In this document: positions 1 to 7,600 of the stretch, piece after piece
Position numbering within the stretch: position 1 is the stretch's first letter
Layout: the number at the start of each line of letters is the position of its first letter
Source of the DNA: a virus
Strand: one strand, 5' to 3'
Length of the DNA: 49,821 nucleotides
Virus record (IMG/VR): IMGVR_UViG_3300037504_000304
Location: 1-49,821 of that record
Made by a program: the position numbers and the translations under genes
Notes under the pieces: generated by a model
The model's input: the letters and a program-made list of their open reading frames with translations, nothing else
What the model was told of the DNA's origin: nothing
The model's database searches: none

Positions 1-75
1 GTTGAGGATGTGGTGGTTTTGCTCATTAGGATTAGCATGAATGACGGTGAGGGCGAGGATAACTCTTATGACTGA
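1..75 (+). CDS. 3-prime fragment of gene intact at 49333-49758
   Basis: The window opens in frame inside a gene. These 24 codons plus stop repeat the C-terminus of the 141-residue protein encoded at 49333-49758. It is not a separate gene. The stop overlaps the ATG of the next gene at 68. Confidence 0.9.
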   Translation, partial: VEDVVVLLIRISMNDGEGEDNSYD

Positions 76-138
76 TACGGCGCAAAACGTGTTGGTGTTG
101 GGGGCTGGTGCTATCGTCGGCTACGCAGTAACGCATCA
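1..138. repeat. Left copy of terminal redundancy
   Basis: Bases 1-138 are repeated at 49684-49821 with one difference: base 12 is G here and the matching base 49695 is T, a synonymous change in a valine codon. The match runs to the last base of the window. It is therefore an assembly overlap of a circular map or a short redundant end, not an internal repeat. The left end cuts through a gene whose intact copy lies at 49333-49758. Confidence 0.93.
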
Positions 139-241
139 CCTGTTCAACCGGATACGCCGGCTGGAACGTTTTGTGGAAGCCTTGAGCTGGCGACTCATGC
201 ACTCCGTAAACCTGATAGAAAGCGAGGATGATGATGAATGA
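68..241 (+). CDS. Small predicted membrane protein (57 aa)
   Basis: Not recognised as a family. Residues 5-25 form one hydrophobic segment rich in Val, Leu, Ala and Gly. A basic stretch (NRIRRLER) and an acidic C-terminus (ESEDDDE) follow, so it looks like a single-pass membrane protein. ATG 68 is preferred over the upstream GTG 41 because it overlaps the preceding stop (TGA 73-75), as is usual in this operon. It ends in a 4-base ATGA overlap with the resolvase gene. The first 71 bases are repeated at the right end of the window. Confidence 0.7.
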   Translation: MTDTAQNVLVLGAGAIVGYAVTHHLFNRIRRLERFVEALSWRLMHSVNLIESEDDDE

Positions 242-741
242 AAGTGATTGGAATCGACCCGAGCGAGAAGGCCACGGCGTGGGCGTACCGCAACGAAAAC
301 AATCGCATAGTTACCGGCGCTGCCCCGTTTCCGGCCAAAGACGACTTCGAAGCCAACTATGCGTGCCACCTGTTTCAAGCTGTTATCGGCCAGGCCTCCA
401 AAAGCGGCGCTCAGAAGCTCGTAATAGAAGACGGCTTTTGCAAGAGGAATATCGCCGCCTATGGCAGGGGCTGTTCCCTGAGAGCCTACCTGAAGAAGAT
501 TGCGTGGGACCATGGCCTCCTGACGGAGGACGTTCAACCGAAAGTATGGCGTAAGTTGTTCGGTTGGGCCAACGCAAAGAGCGTTGACGCGAAAGAGCTG
601 GCGTGTGCGCATGCTCGGGACTTGGGGGTCAAGTCAGCGGACACGCACGATAAGGCGGAGGCGGTATGCATTATGTTATGGGGAGAATCCAATGACGGAC
701 AAGGAGATGATGACTCGGCAGGTAGCATGTTGGGTAGCTGA
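238..741 (+). CDS. RuvC-like Holliday junction resolvase
   Basis: The RNase H-fold signature is visible: GIDPS with D7 near the N-terminus, an acidic VIED strand end with E64 and D65, and a C-terminal D-x-x-D pair (D135, D138) in ADTHDKAEA. These are the metal-binding acids of the RuvC family. At 167 residues it has the usual length. Phage members cut branched DNA made during recombination-dependent replication before packaging, which fits the ERF and SSB-like genes in the same transcription unit across the junction. It overlaps its neighbours by a few bases upstream and about 50 bases downstream. Confidence 0.85.
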   Translation: MKVIGIDPSEKATAWAYRNENNRIVTGAAPFPAKDDFEANYACHLFQAVIGQASKSGAQKLVIEDGFCKRNIAAYGRGCSLRAYLKKIAWDHGLLTEDVQPKVWRKLFGWANAKSVDAKELACAHARDLGVKSADTHDKAEAVCIMLWGESNDGQGDDDSAGSMLGS

Positions 742-895
742 CCTGTCGTACCGGGGGCTTAGGGGTAGTGATGGCGAGTACTTCGAAAGCCTGATGAAGA
801 TAGCAATGGCGTTGAAAGAGGCGCGTAAGCGCCTGCGGCAATCTGTAGCAGACGAAATAGAGGAGATGTGGCGTGGCGAAGAAGATATGCGTTAA
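692..895 (+). CDS. Hypothetical helical protein (67 aa)
   Basis: No family recognised. The sequence is mostly helical and charged, with Glu/Arg/Lys-rich residues 35-65. ATG 692 follows GGGAGAATCC. A second in-frame ATG at 710 sits only 3 nt after AAGGAG, too close for an ordinary site. The first 50 bases overlap the end of the resolvase gene, which is longer than most overlaps here, so the start is uncertain. Confidence 0.55.
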   Translation: MTDKEMMTRQVACWVADLSYRGLRGSDGEYFESLMKIAMALKEARKRLRQSVADEIEEMWRGEEDMR

Positions 896-1190
896 AGACG
901 TGGAGGTCGAGATTCCGTACACGGACATGCCCACCGTAAACCATTACGTCCATACGTTCGGAGAACGCACCGTTATCTCAATGTTGGACGCGGAGATATG
1001 CAAACGGTGGTCCAACCTGATTAAGGGGCGCATAAAGAGAGGGCAGTCCGTGGAGGAAGTTGTGGAACAGCTTGTGCAAGAAGAGTACAAACCATCATGC
1101 CACGAGGTGAAGCGACTGGAGAAGCTGGAGCAGCGGTTGCGCAAGGACGTCGGCAGGTACAACCAGATGAAGAAGGAGTTGGGTAAATGA
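873..1190 (+). CDS. Hypothetical protein (105 aa), GTG start
   Basis: Starts with GTG at 873 after GAGGAG (859-864). The first 45 residues are mixed. The rest is Lys/Arg/Glu-rich and helical, with a coiled-coil-like C-terminus at about residues 78-105. The stop overlaps the ATG of the DUF3310 gene by 4 bases. No catalytic motif was recognised. Confidence 0.7.
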   Translation: MAKKICVKDVEVEIPYTDMPTVNHYVHTFGERTVISMLDAEICKRWSNLIKGRIKRGQSVEEVVEQLVQEEYKPSCHEVKRLEKLEQRLRKDVGRYNQMKKELGK

Positions 1191-1618
1191 CGGACAACGT
1201 GAATCATCCGAGCCACTACACCAGCCTTGACGGCGTCGAATGTATCGACACCGTTCGCGACCCTTTGTTCTGTCTAAAAACGGCCTGGGTATACCTGTGG
1301 CGGTACGACAAAAAGGGCACGCCCGTCGAGGACCTGAAGAAAGCGCAGGTCTATATCCAATGGGCCCTGGAGCAACCGTGGGCACGTTGGATAGCGAATA
1401 AAGAAGGGTTTACGCTATGGCACATTGACGTATACGAATCCATGAGCGAGTGCCGCGGAGCAATGAGGGAGCTAAAAGCGTGGAAGGCAATGCGTTGCCT
1501 CTGGGATGCTGCGCTATATGTAGGGGATGAGCTGTACTCCGCTAAGGACTTCCTAGAAAGCGCGGAAGAGGAAGTGGGGGACCTGATTGTTGCCGAGGAG
1601 GCCAAGGCCAATGGGTAA
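1187..1618 (+). CDS. DUF3310-family phage protein
   Basis: The N-terminus has the family hallmark NHPSHYT (residues 6-12) followed by a GVECID motif. A WRYDKKG..EDLKKAQVYI segment then aligns with the conserved second half of DUF3310. Members are small phage early proteins, sometimes labelled nucleotide-kinase-like, with no secure biochemical role. This one is 143 residues because of a C-terminal extension (about residues 65-143) rich in Trp, Ala and Glu that I do not recognise. It overlaps the genes on both sides. Confidence 0.82.
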   Translation: MTDNVNHPSHYTSLDGVECIDTVRDPLFCLKTAWVYLWRYDKKGTPVEDLKKAQVYIQWALEQPWARWIANKEGFTLWHIDVYESMSECRGAMRELKAWKAMRCLWDAALYVGDELYSAKDFLESAEEEVGDLIVAEEAKANG

Positions 1619-1757
1619 AGCCCAGATACTCCAGGACATCCGCCGGGTACGTCAGTTGGTTAGCGGAGCGCGGGGCGAGGTCAACATCCACGAACGCGAG
1701 TGCGCTCTTGACCGTCTGGACGACATAGAGGAGTTCATACGCAATGAAAGGGATTGA
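1611..1757 (+). CDS. Small hypothetical protein (48 aa)
   Basis: An open frame from ATG 1611, overlapping the stop of the DUF3310 gene, to TGA 1755-1757. It is helical and charged, ending in a run of acidic and basic residues (DDIEEFIRNERD). The next ATG (1744) lies inside its last codons. It is supported by tight coupling to both neighbours, not by recognised homology. The last codons belong to the duplicated 47-base segment. Confidence 0.6.
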   Translation: MGKAQILQDIRRVRQLVSGARGEVNIHERECALDRLDDIEEFIRNERD

Positions 1758-1765
1758 TGGGCGCG
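1719..1765 (+). repeat. Duplicated translation-initiation segment, copy 1
   Basis: These 47 bases match 2333-2379 at 44 positions. Each copy holds the end of one gene, a GAGGAG ribosome-binding site and the first seven codons of the next gene (MKGIDGR here, MKGLDGR in copy 2). Confidence 0.85.
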
Positions 1766-2097
1766 GCCAGCTACGAGAACGGGTGGAAGATCTGATGCGA
1801 GGACCGTATCGAGTAGGTTATAAACGGCCAAGTGAGGGTGTTGGGTGGGCCTTATGCCGTCTGCGTCTTCAGCACAGGCTCACGCTTGAGGAAGCAGCCG
1901 TAATAGTCGGAGTCACCAAACAGCATTGGAGCCTGCTTGAGCTGGGGAAAGCAAACCCCAGCGAGGAACTCCTTCAAAGGATTGGAGAAGAGTTCAATGT
2001 ACCTTGGAGAACCCTCTCACGTGGAAAACTTCCAAAAGACACAGGACCACGAGAAAGTACTTTTGGCGTTTTCAATGAAGGGTGGCTAAGTCGATGA
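1744..2097 (+). CDS. XRE-like helix-turn-helix protein
   Basis: A 117-residue protein with a lambda-repressor-like HTH at about residues 36-85. The pattern RLRLQHRLTLEEAAVIVGV followed by TKQHWSLLELGKANPS fits HTH helices 2 and 3, and LLQRIGEEFNVPW completes the fold. Such proteins bind operators, and an early-gene transcriptional regulator is the natural inference. The C-terminal 25 residues look disordered. The start follows GAGGAG inside the 47-base duplicated segment, and the stop overlaps a tiny membrane-protein gene. Confidence 0.8.
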   Translation: MKGIDGRGQLRERVEDLMRGPYRVGYKRPSEGVGWALCRLRLQHRLTLEEAAVIVGVTKQHWSLLELGKANPSEELLQRIGEEFNVPWRTLSRGKLPKDTGPRESTFGVFNEGWLSR

Positions 2098-2195
2098 TGG
2101 ATCGAGAGCTCTGGTTGGATATGCTATTGCTCGCTTTCGCAGTTCTGATGTTATGGGTCCAGTTCGTGGGCATGATCGCAAAGGAGATCTTCTGA
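2094..2195 (+). CDS. Tiny predicted membrane protein (33 aa)
   Basis: ATG 2094 overlaps the upstream stop and the frame closes at TGA 2193-2195, itself overlapping the next ATG. Residues 6-29 are almost entirely hydrophobic (Leu, Met, Ala, Val, Phe, Trp), giving one membrane span with charged ends. It could be an accessory membrane peptide. Function unknown. Confidence 0.6.
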   Translation: MMDRELWLDMLLLAFAVLMLWVQFVGMIAKEIF

Positions 2196-2371
2196 TGAGT
2201 GTCAAAGGATATGTTGTACCTGGGGTTGCTATTACCGTAACGGACGACTTTCCGCGTTGTCTCGGCTTCCTTCCAGTTTTTGACAACCCGGAAACAGCAT
2301 CGAAGACTCTCGGTAAACACATGGCCCCAGGAGACGACATAGAGGAGGTCATACTCAATGAAAGGGCTTGA
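2195..2371 (+). CDS. Hypothetical protein (58 aa)
   Basis: ATG 2195 shares a base with the preceding TGA and follows AAGGAG (2181-2186), so it is preferred to the in-frame ATG at 2153. The compact beta-rich N-terminus ends in a helical acidic tail (DDIEEVILNERA). That tail is encoded by the 47-base duplicated segment and resembles the tail of the 48-aa protein at 1611. Not recognised. Confidence 0.62.
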   Translation: MSVKGYVVPGVAITVTDDFPRCLGFLPVFDNPETASKTLGKHMAPGDDIEEVILNERA

Positions 2372-2379
2372 TGGGCGCG
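2333..2379 (+). repeat. Duplicated translation-initiation segment, copy 2
   Basis: Copy of 1719-1765 with three substitutions. It carries GAGGAG and the first codons of the gene at 2358. Confidence 0.85.
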
Positions 2380-2702
2380 ATTTGAAAGCCGCCGACTTCG
2401 AGCAACAGGCCAAGAACTGTTCATCGCACCATCACGCGTGCGACTGTCGCATGTACGATATGCTGATGAAGATTGAATGGAACGAGAAGTTAGTCGAGGA
2501 CCTGACCAGGGAACGGGTTAGGCTCATGGAGGAGTTGTGGAACTGCCGGGACCGGTTCAAACGTATCGAGTACCTCTTGAACAAAGCGATTGAGGAACTG
2601 GAAGACGGCGAGGCTATAGGGGACTTTTTGGAACTAATCGAAGACCTGGCGCATATCGGGTCTCGCATGGTCCCCCAACAGAAGGAGCAGGACAATGACT
2701 GA
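2358..2702 (+). CDS. Hypothetical helical protein with His/Cys cluster
   Basis: 114 residues. The first seven codons are shared with the HTH gene at 1744 through the 47-base duplication. A small cluster of His and Cys at about residues 21-31 (CSSHHHACDC) could bind a metal. The rest is a long charged helix or coiled coil rich in Glu, Leu and Arg. No family recognised. It overlaps the next gene by 8 bases. Confidence 0.68.
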   Translation: MKGLDGRDLKAADFEQQAKNCSSHHHACDCRMYDMLMKIEWNEKLVEDLTRERVRLMEELWNCRDRFKRIEYLLNKAIEELEDGEAIGDFLELIEDLAHIGSRMVPQQKEQDND

Positions 2703-2943
2703 CCAAGATTGCCGATACATTGAACTCCGTACGACAAGGTTTATGGTTGCGCCGAAAAACCAAGCCATATATGGAGACCATGCAACGCATATTGAGATCG
2801 ACGACCAGGGGGCGGGCGAATACGTTGCTGTCTCGCAACCAATCTCGACGAACGGCATCACTATCAACACTGAAGAGTGGGGTGCCATTAGGGACGCCAT
2901 AGACGAAGCCATATCGCAGTGCAGGCCGGCGGAGGACGCGTGA
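2695..2943 (+). CDS. Hypothetical protein (82 aa)
   Basis: Alternating beta-like and acidic segments, with a helix near the C-terminus (EEWGAIRDAIDEAISQC). Starts at an ATG overlapping the upstream gene and ends in a TGATG junction with the deoxyribosyltransferase-like gene. No family recognised. Confidence 0.65.
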   Translation: MTDQDCRYIELRTTRFMVAPKNQAIYGDHATHIEIDDQGAGEYVAVSQPISTNGITINTEEWGAIRDAIDEAISQCRPAEDA

Positions 2944-3392
2944 TGCGTAACGTAGTTGTGTTTGTATCAGGCCCATACAGAGCCCCAACCATTAGCGGGG
3001 TGCGCAAGAATATCGAGACCGCACGCCGAGTATCGGAAACCATCGCAACATGTTTTAATGACCTAAAACCGTGGCGTATCCTTCACTACTGCCCCCACTT
3101 GAACTCGGCGTTTATGGACGGGCTACGCGATGACGAGTACTGGTTAGAGCATAGCCTAGAAATGCTGCGCAGGTCAGACGTTGTGTTCGGGTATTTCCCG
3201 AGCTGGAGTGAAGGTTCGTGCGGCGAGATAAGTGAAGCCATTCGGTTGGGCAAGCCGGTAGTCGAGATCTCAGAGCGCGCGTGGTTGCAGGGCGGCGAAG
3301 AAGTCACGTGGGACGGATGGGATGTGACGGACTACCTGCATTGCTTGGAGGGGAAGATTGAGACACTATTGCGTCGCGAGGGAACCACATGA
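2943..3392 (+). CDS. Nucleoside 2-deoxyribosyltransferase-like protein
   Basis: 149 residues from ATG 2943, which shares a base with the upstream TGA. The fold signature is clear: SGPY (9-12) after the first strand, CPHLN (50-54), a SLEMLRRSDVVFGY strand, then S-x-G-E-x-x-E-A with GKPV (about 92-106). In this superfamily (including DUF4406/DUF1937 phage proteins) the Glu after S-x-G is the nucleophile in deoxyribosyl transfer or N-glycosidic cleavage, and E95 and E98 are the candidates. A role in phage nucleotide salvage or base modification is inferred. The substrate cannot be read from sequence. Confidence 0.75.
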   Translation: MRNVVVFVSGPYRAPTISGVRKNIETARRVSETIATCFNDLKPWRILHYCPHLNSAFMDGLRDDEYWLEHSLEMLRRSDVVFGYFPSWSEGSCGEISEAIRLGKPVVEISERAWLQGGEEVTWDGWDVTDYLHCLEGKIETLLRREGTT

Positions 3393-3868
3393 GTAGGCAC
3401 CAGTTGCTTGCAGAGAAGACTGCGTTGGAGCGCATAATCGCGAGCCTTCCCGAATCAGGCGTCATCGACCGCATGAGCCTGGAAGCTCGGAAGGCGAAAG
3501 TAGAGGAAGCGCTCAAAGACACGGAAGATGACACGATGACTACACCAGAGCGAGAGTTGCGCAGCGTGTACTTAGGAATGGTGACGTACCTCGACAGTTC
3601 GTTCGCGGACGTGCCGCGCCGCGCACGGATAACGGGTATCCTGTACACGCACGAAAGCCAGGGCTGGAAGCGGCAGGACCTTGACGTGGAGCGTAACGAG
3701 CTGAGCACGGAAGATGCCAGCAAGCTGGCGCTGGGTGCGCTTGTCGTCCGCGAGGAGTACCGGGAAGACCGGGGCGACGGCGGATGGCGAACGGTGATTG
3801 AGTATCGAGCGGAGCGGTTTCCGCTTGAGATGAGGCTGGCTGAGTTTCTCGATATGATGGATAGGTGA
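3389..3868 (+). CDS. Hypothetical protein with coiled-coil N-terminus
   Basis: 159 residues. Residues 1-47 are helical and Glu/Lys/Ala-rich. Residues 55-155 alternate beta-like stretches with charged loops (YLGMVTYLDSS, RITGILYTHES, WRTVIEYRAERF). Its ATG overlaps the upstream stop by 4 bases. No family recognised. Confidence 0.7.
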   Translation: MSRHQLLAEKTALERIIASLPESGVIDRMSLEARKAKVEEALKDTEDDTMTTPERELRSVYLGMVTYLDSSFADVPRRARITGILYTHESQGWKRQDLDVERNELSTEDASKLALGALVVREEYREDRGDGGWRTVIEYRAERFPLEMRLAEFLDMMDR

Positions 3869-3870
3869 TA

Positions 3871-4152
3871 ATGGACGGGTTGAAGGACATACAGCGGAGA
3901 ATCAGGAAGCGCGCGCGTCGAGACATGCGAGTTTTTCGGAGGTCGCCGCTGACGGGCGACACCAAACTGAGAGATGCCCTGACACAAGGAGGTTGGATGC
4001 GCAGACACGAGTGGCCCCTGAAGAAGTGGTGGCCGCCCTTGTTGAAGCTACTGTATAAAGTGTGGAGAGAATTCGCCCGGCTCCAGCACGCCAAACGAAC
4101 GAGACCATCAACGTCCATGTCTTGTGTCAATATGGAAGACGAAGAGTGGTAG
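3871..4152 (+). CDS. Hypothetical basic protein, frame uncertain
   Basis: ATG 3871 opens a 93-residue frame, very basic at first (RRIRKRARR) and Trp-rich in the middle (WPLKKWWPPLLKLLYKVW). Three readings compete. An internal ATG at 3997 follows AAGGAGG by 4 bases. The frame overlaps the next gene by 91 bases, far more than usual here. Another phase of 3936-4058 also reads as plausible protein, ending in an Ala/Val/Glu-rich helix before TAA 4056-4058. A real gene is likely, but its exact extent is not secure. Confidence 0.42.
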   Translation: MDGLKDIQRRIRKRARRDMRVFRRSPLTGDTKLRDALTQGGWMRRHEWPLKKWWPPLLKLLYKVWREFARLQHAKRTRPSTSMSCVNMEDEEW

Positions 4153-4532
4153 GCGTGAGGACCTACATATCGACGGACAACGGCGTCGAGCGGTTCCACA
4201 TAACCTACGATGCGTTCTGGGCGGCAGTACGGGGCGCGGCGCGAAACATGAAACAAAACAATATATGGAGGGCTACTGAGATGGATGGTAGCAGTTGGTA
4301 TGATATGAGCAGAGATTATGACACTATCGAGGTTTCGCCTGCCATGTGGGCGCTGGTTCAGTGTACGCAGTATGTCAACGGGATGGCGGCAACCATGGGT
4401 GGCAGCCAGGAGGAGGCGTTGCGGTATGTGCTGAAGAAGCTCAGCGAGGTAGAGGGTTATCTTGAGGACATGGAAGAAGAGTTACGTTACCGTAGAGATG
4501 ACGGGAAGGAGCCGACACATGACGAAGCGTGA
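4062..4532 (+). CDS. Hypothetical protein (156 aa), GTG start uncertain
   Basis: The frame runs from GTG 4062 to TGA 4530. The first 40 residues include a beta-like segment (INVHVLCQYGRRRVVGVRTYI). The rest is mixed, then helical, ending in a Glu-rich coiled-coil-like tail (about 120-150). There is no strong ribosome-binding site before 4062, so a later start is possible. The last bases overlap the next gene. Not recognised. Confidence 0.58.
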   Translation: MERIRPAPARQTNETINVHVLCQYGRRRVVGVRTYISTDNGVERFHITYDAFWAAVRGAARNMKQNNIWRATEMDGSSWYDMSRDYDTIEVSPAMWALVQCTQYVNGMAATMGGSQEEALRYVLKKLSEVEGYLEDMEEELRYRRDDGKEPTHDEA

Positions 4533-4683
4533 GCACATCAACCTGTTGGAAAAGGAACTGGAAGATGTCCCTGATGACGCGACCGTGGTCTTCTGGAACT
4601 CCGACCTGGATATACCGTTCGAGATGGGCGTCGAAAGTGTTCAAGAGCATGAGGGCGGGACCTATGAGGTCGGCATGTACTAG
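4519..4683 (+). CDS. Small hypothetical acidic protein (54 aa)
   Basis: ATG 4519 follows GGAAGGA and overlaps the upstream gene. The protein is acidic, with a helical N-terminus (HINLLEKELEDV) and a beta-like second half. This is the last gene of the plus-strand early unit. Its TAG (4681-4683) shares the palindrome CTAG with the stop of the convergent 1980-residue gene, leaving no room for a terminator. Confidence 0.62.
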   Translation: MTKREHINLLEKELEDVPDDATVVFWNSDLDIPFEMGVESVQEHEGGTYEVGMY

Positions 4684-7600
4684 AGCTGCCCGCGCCGGTC
4701 GGCGTCCCACCATTCAACCAACGTACCCCGAATGTCGTTCGCGACTTCCTGGGCGCGTTGCAGGTCCCGCCATTGCTCGTCCGTACACCACGCTTTGAAC
4801 TGTTCGCGTTCGGCGTTGCTACCAAACGCTTTCAACGGATCAAACGCGCCTTCCGCAGACACACCTTCCGCGTCGCGCTGCCGCTTGGTGCGGCGGCGCG
4901 TCGTTCCCTTGCCAAGATACCGCATGAACTTCTCTTCGGTTCCTCCGGCCTTCAGGTACCGTTGCTTGGCCCGCTTGAAGTATTCGGTGTCATCTCGGAG
5001 CACCGCACGTTTCATGTCGCTGTATTGGCTCGGAGGACGTATCTCTTTATCTTCGGCGTTCGTGGCGGTCTTGAACGCTTCGATATGGTCATACGGTCGA
5101 TACAGGATGGTCTCACGCGCATTGGCCCAGTCAGCCACCAGGTCCAACGCATACCGTTCCAGGCGAGAGAACTCCGTGCCGCCGCCAGGAATGTCGCCTT
5201 GGGCAAGCGCACGGAACTCACGCCCTAAACCCAACCCGCCCATCACGGCTTCCCCCACAGGTTGCCTACGCGGTTGCGTGACGTCGGGGTACGTATTGAT
5301 ACCTGTGAGCGCGCTGCCCGCGCCCGTGGCCAGGGGTTGAAGGCTATTGAACGCCCTGCTTGCCATGGCTTGACCCATCTCCTGGGCAGCCGTACCAAGA
5401 CCCATTTGGTCCTCTTTGATGTACGGCATGAGCTGGCGTAACCGATCGAGTCCTAGCCAGTCCTGTATGTCGGCCAGGAGGCCGACGCCGTTGAACACGA
5501 TATGGTTGCCGTTCTTGCTATACCGCAGGTTGAGGTGCGGTTGAATGCGCTGCCATGTGTTCAGTTCGTCTTCCACGTCGCCCATAACCATGTTGTTCCA
5601 TGCCTGGAGCAGCAGGTGAGGTAGTGCCAAACTAAGCGCTGTCAGGGCACGGTTTAGGTTCCGGTTCGTGCGTGTTGCCCCGCTGGTGTCGGCAACGATA
5701 TTGGACCCGTACACGCCGAGCCGTCGGATAACGGTCTCAGTGAACCCCCAAAACGGCATGAGATACTGACGCATGAGCGAACCAAACTGCGTTGTGTAGG
5801 CGTAGTCGCCGCTGAGGCGGCGTGCCATATGAGCTGCTGCCCATTCGTCGCCGAGATGCCGGCGTAACGCATCGACGGTCTTCTTGCGACTCGCCCCATA
5901 GTTCCGAATGGGTTTGCCTTGCTTCATCTTGTCGAGGTACGCCTTGTAACTAGCCAGTCTCGGGGTATCCTCCAGGATACCTATGGCGCGAGTAGGAAGC
6001 CCTGCGCTATAACTTACGATAGCGCCTGTCTTGCGTAGCGCCGCCTTCCAACCCTCTTTTTGGTGGGCCGCTTTGCTCATGTTCTCCAAATCACGGCCAA
6101 GCTCTTGCCACCGGGTTTCGCCCAGTTCCATCGCGCCATATAGGCCACCGTGAATAACACTATGCTGCATAGCCGAATCCAGGAGCGTAGACGACTGCCC
6201 CCGCAGGTGGAAGTTGGACGCCTGTTTGAACGCGGTCCATACGCTCTTCACAGCCGCCGGGTTGGTAGCAACTAGAATAGGCAAGTCGCCCGTCAGGTTG
6301 CGGAGGGCAAACTGCGATATACGCCAGGGCATATAGAGTAGAGTCTGCCTGGTGCCCTTAGCGATAAACCGCATGGCCCTAGTCCACGCTTGCGAGACCC
6401 CTTCCGCCTGGGGGCGCATGCTCTCCAGCTGCCGCTTAAGAGGTTCGGGTAACCGCACATGCTGATTGTGGATCGCGCTCTTTAGCGCGTTCGTTTCCGC
6501 TTCCGAAAGGTTGAACATTGACGACAGATGGTTGACCAGGTGCTCCGGCATCCGCGAGATGTCCAGCGCGTCACGGAACATGCTATCCGTGCTTGCGTAG
6601 TAGTCCACGTACTCATCCGTTACCGGTTCGCCGGCAATGCGGACGACCCCGTCTTCGTCTGCCGTGTTGTACAACGTATGCAACCGTATCAACAGACTGC
6701 GATGCGCGGCCTCCATGTAGTGTTGCAGATAGTACTGCTGCTCGTATACGAAGAAGTTGCTGGAGGGACGGTACTTGTCGCCCCATTCTTTCGTGCGCTC
6801 TTTGCGGGCCTTCTGATGTCCGCGCTTACGAGCGCGGACCGGGACCATCGAGCCGATCTTGCCGAATTTGTCCGGGTATAGGTACCTCTGGATAGCAAAA
6901 TGGAAGTACCAGTCGCCGGTTGCGCCCGAGTCAATCATGCCCAGGGCCTTGGCTTCTTGTGTCACGCTACGGAGCATCCGCCGCCGGTTCTCAAGCGCTT
7001 TCCGGACCTCCGGCCATTCCGCAAGCTGGCGTTCGAAACGTTCCAACTCCACCAACACTTGCTCGGGTGTCAGCTCAAACGTGGTTTCTAACAGGTCCGC
7101 CACGTCCTCGTATGTCGGAAGCTCGCCCTTCTGTTCGGACTCTTGTCTGGACCGGAGCAGCGCTTCGTTTGCCCAACGCAGCTTGACCCCCCAGTTGAAC
7201 GTGTCGTGCGCACGCTGCCGTTCTATATGGTCTTCAATCGCGTTAATGGGCGCGGTTACCTCTTCCAGGACCGATTGCGTCTTGCGTTGCACCCAGGAGG
7301 GTACGCCCTTGACGAACTGGTTCAGCATCTCTTTTGCGGGCGCGTAGACGGTGGAAAACTGGGGGATATGTCGCTGCTCGCGCACCATGAAGAGCCCGGC
7401 GCTCTTGAACGCATTCCACGCTTTACGCACCACGCCTTCGGGGCGTGGGGGGACGCTGGTTTCGTTGTGGACCCGTTGCGTCTCGGGGTCCTGGGCGCGG
7501 AACCCCCTACGCCGACGTCCAGGCTGCCCTACATAGACCGCGCCGCGCTGCGTGCGTTGGGACCGTTCCTGCTCGTTCTCCGCGCGGATATTCTCCAACG

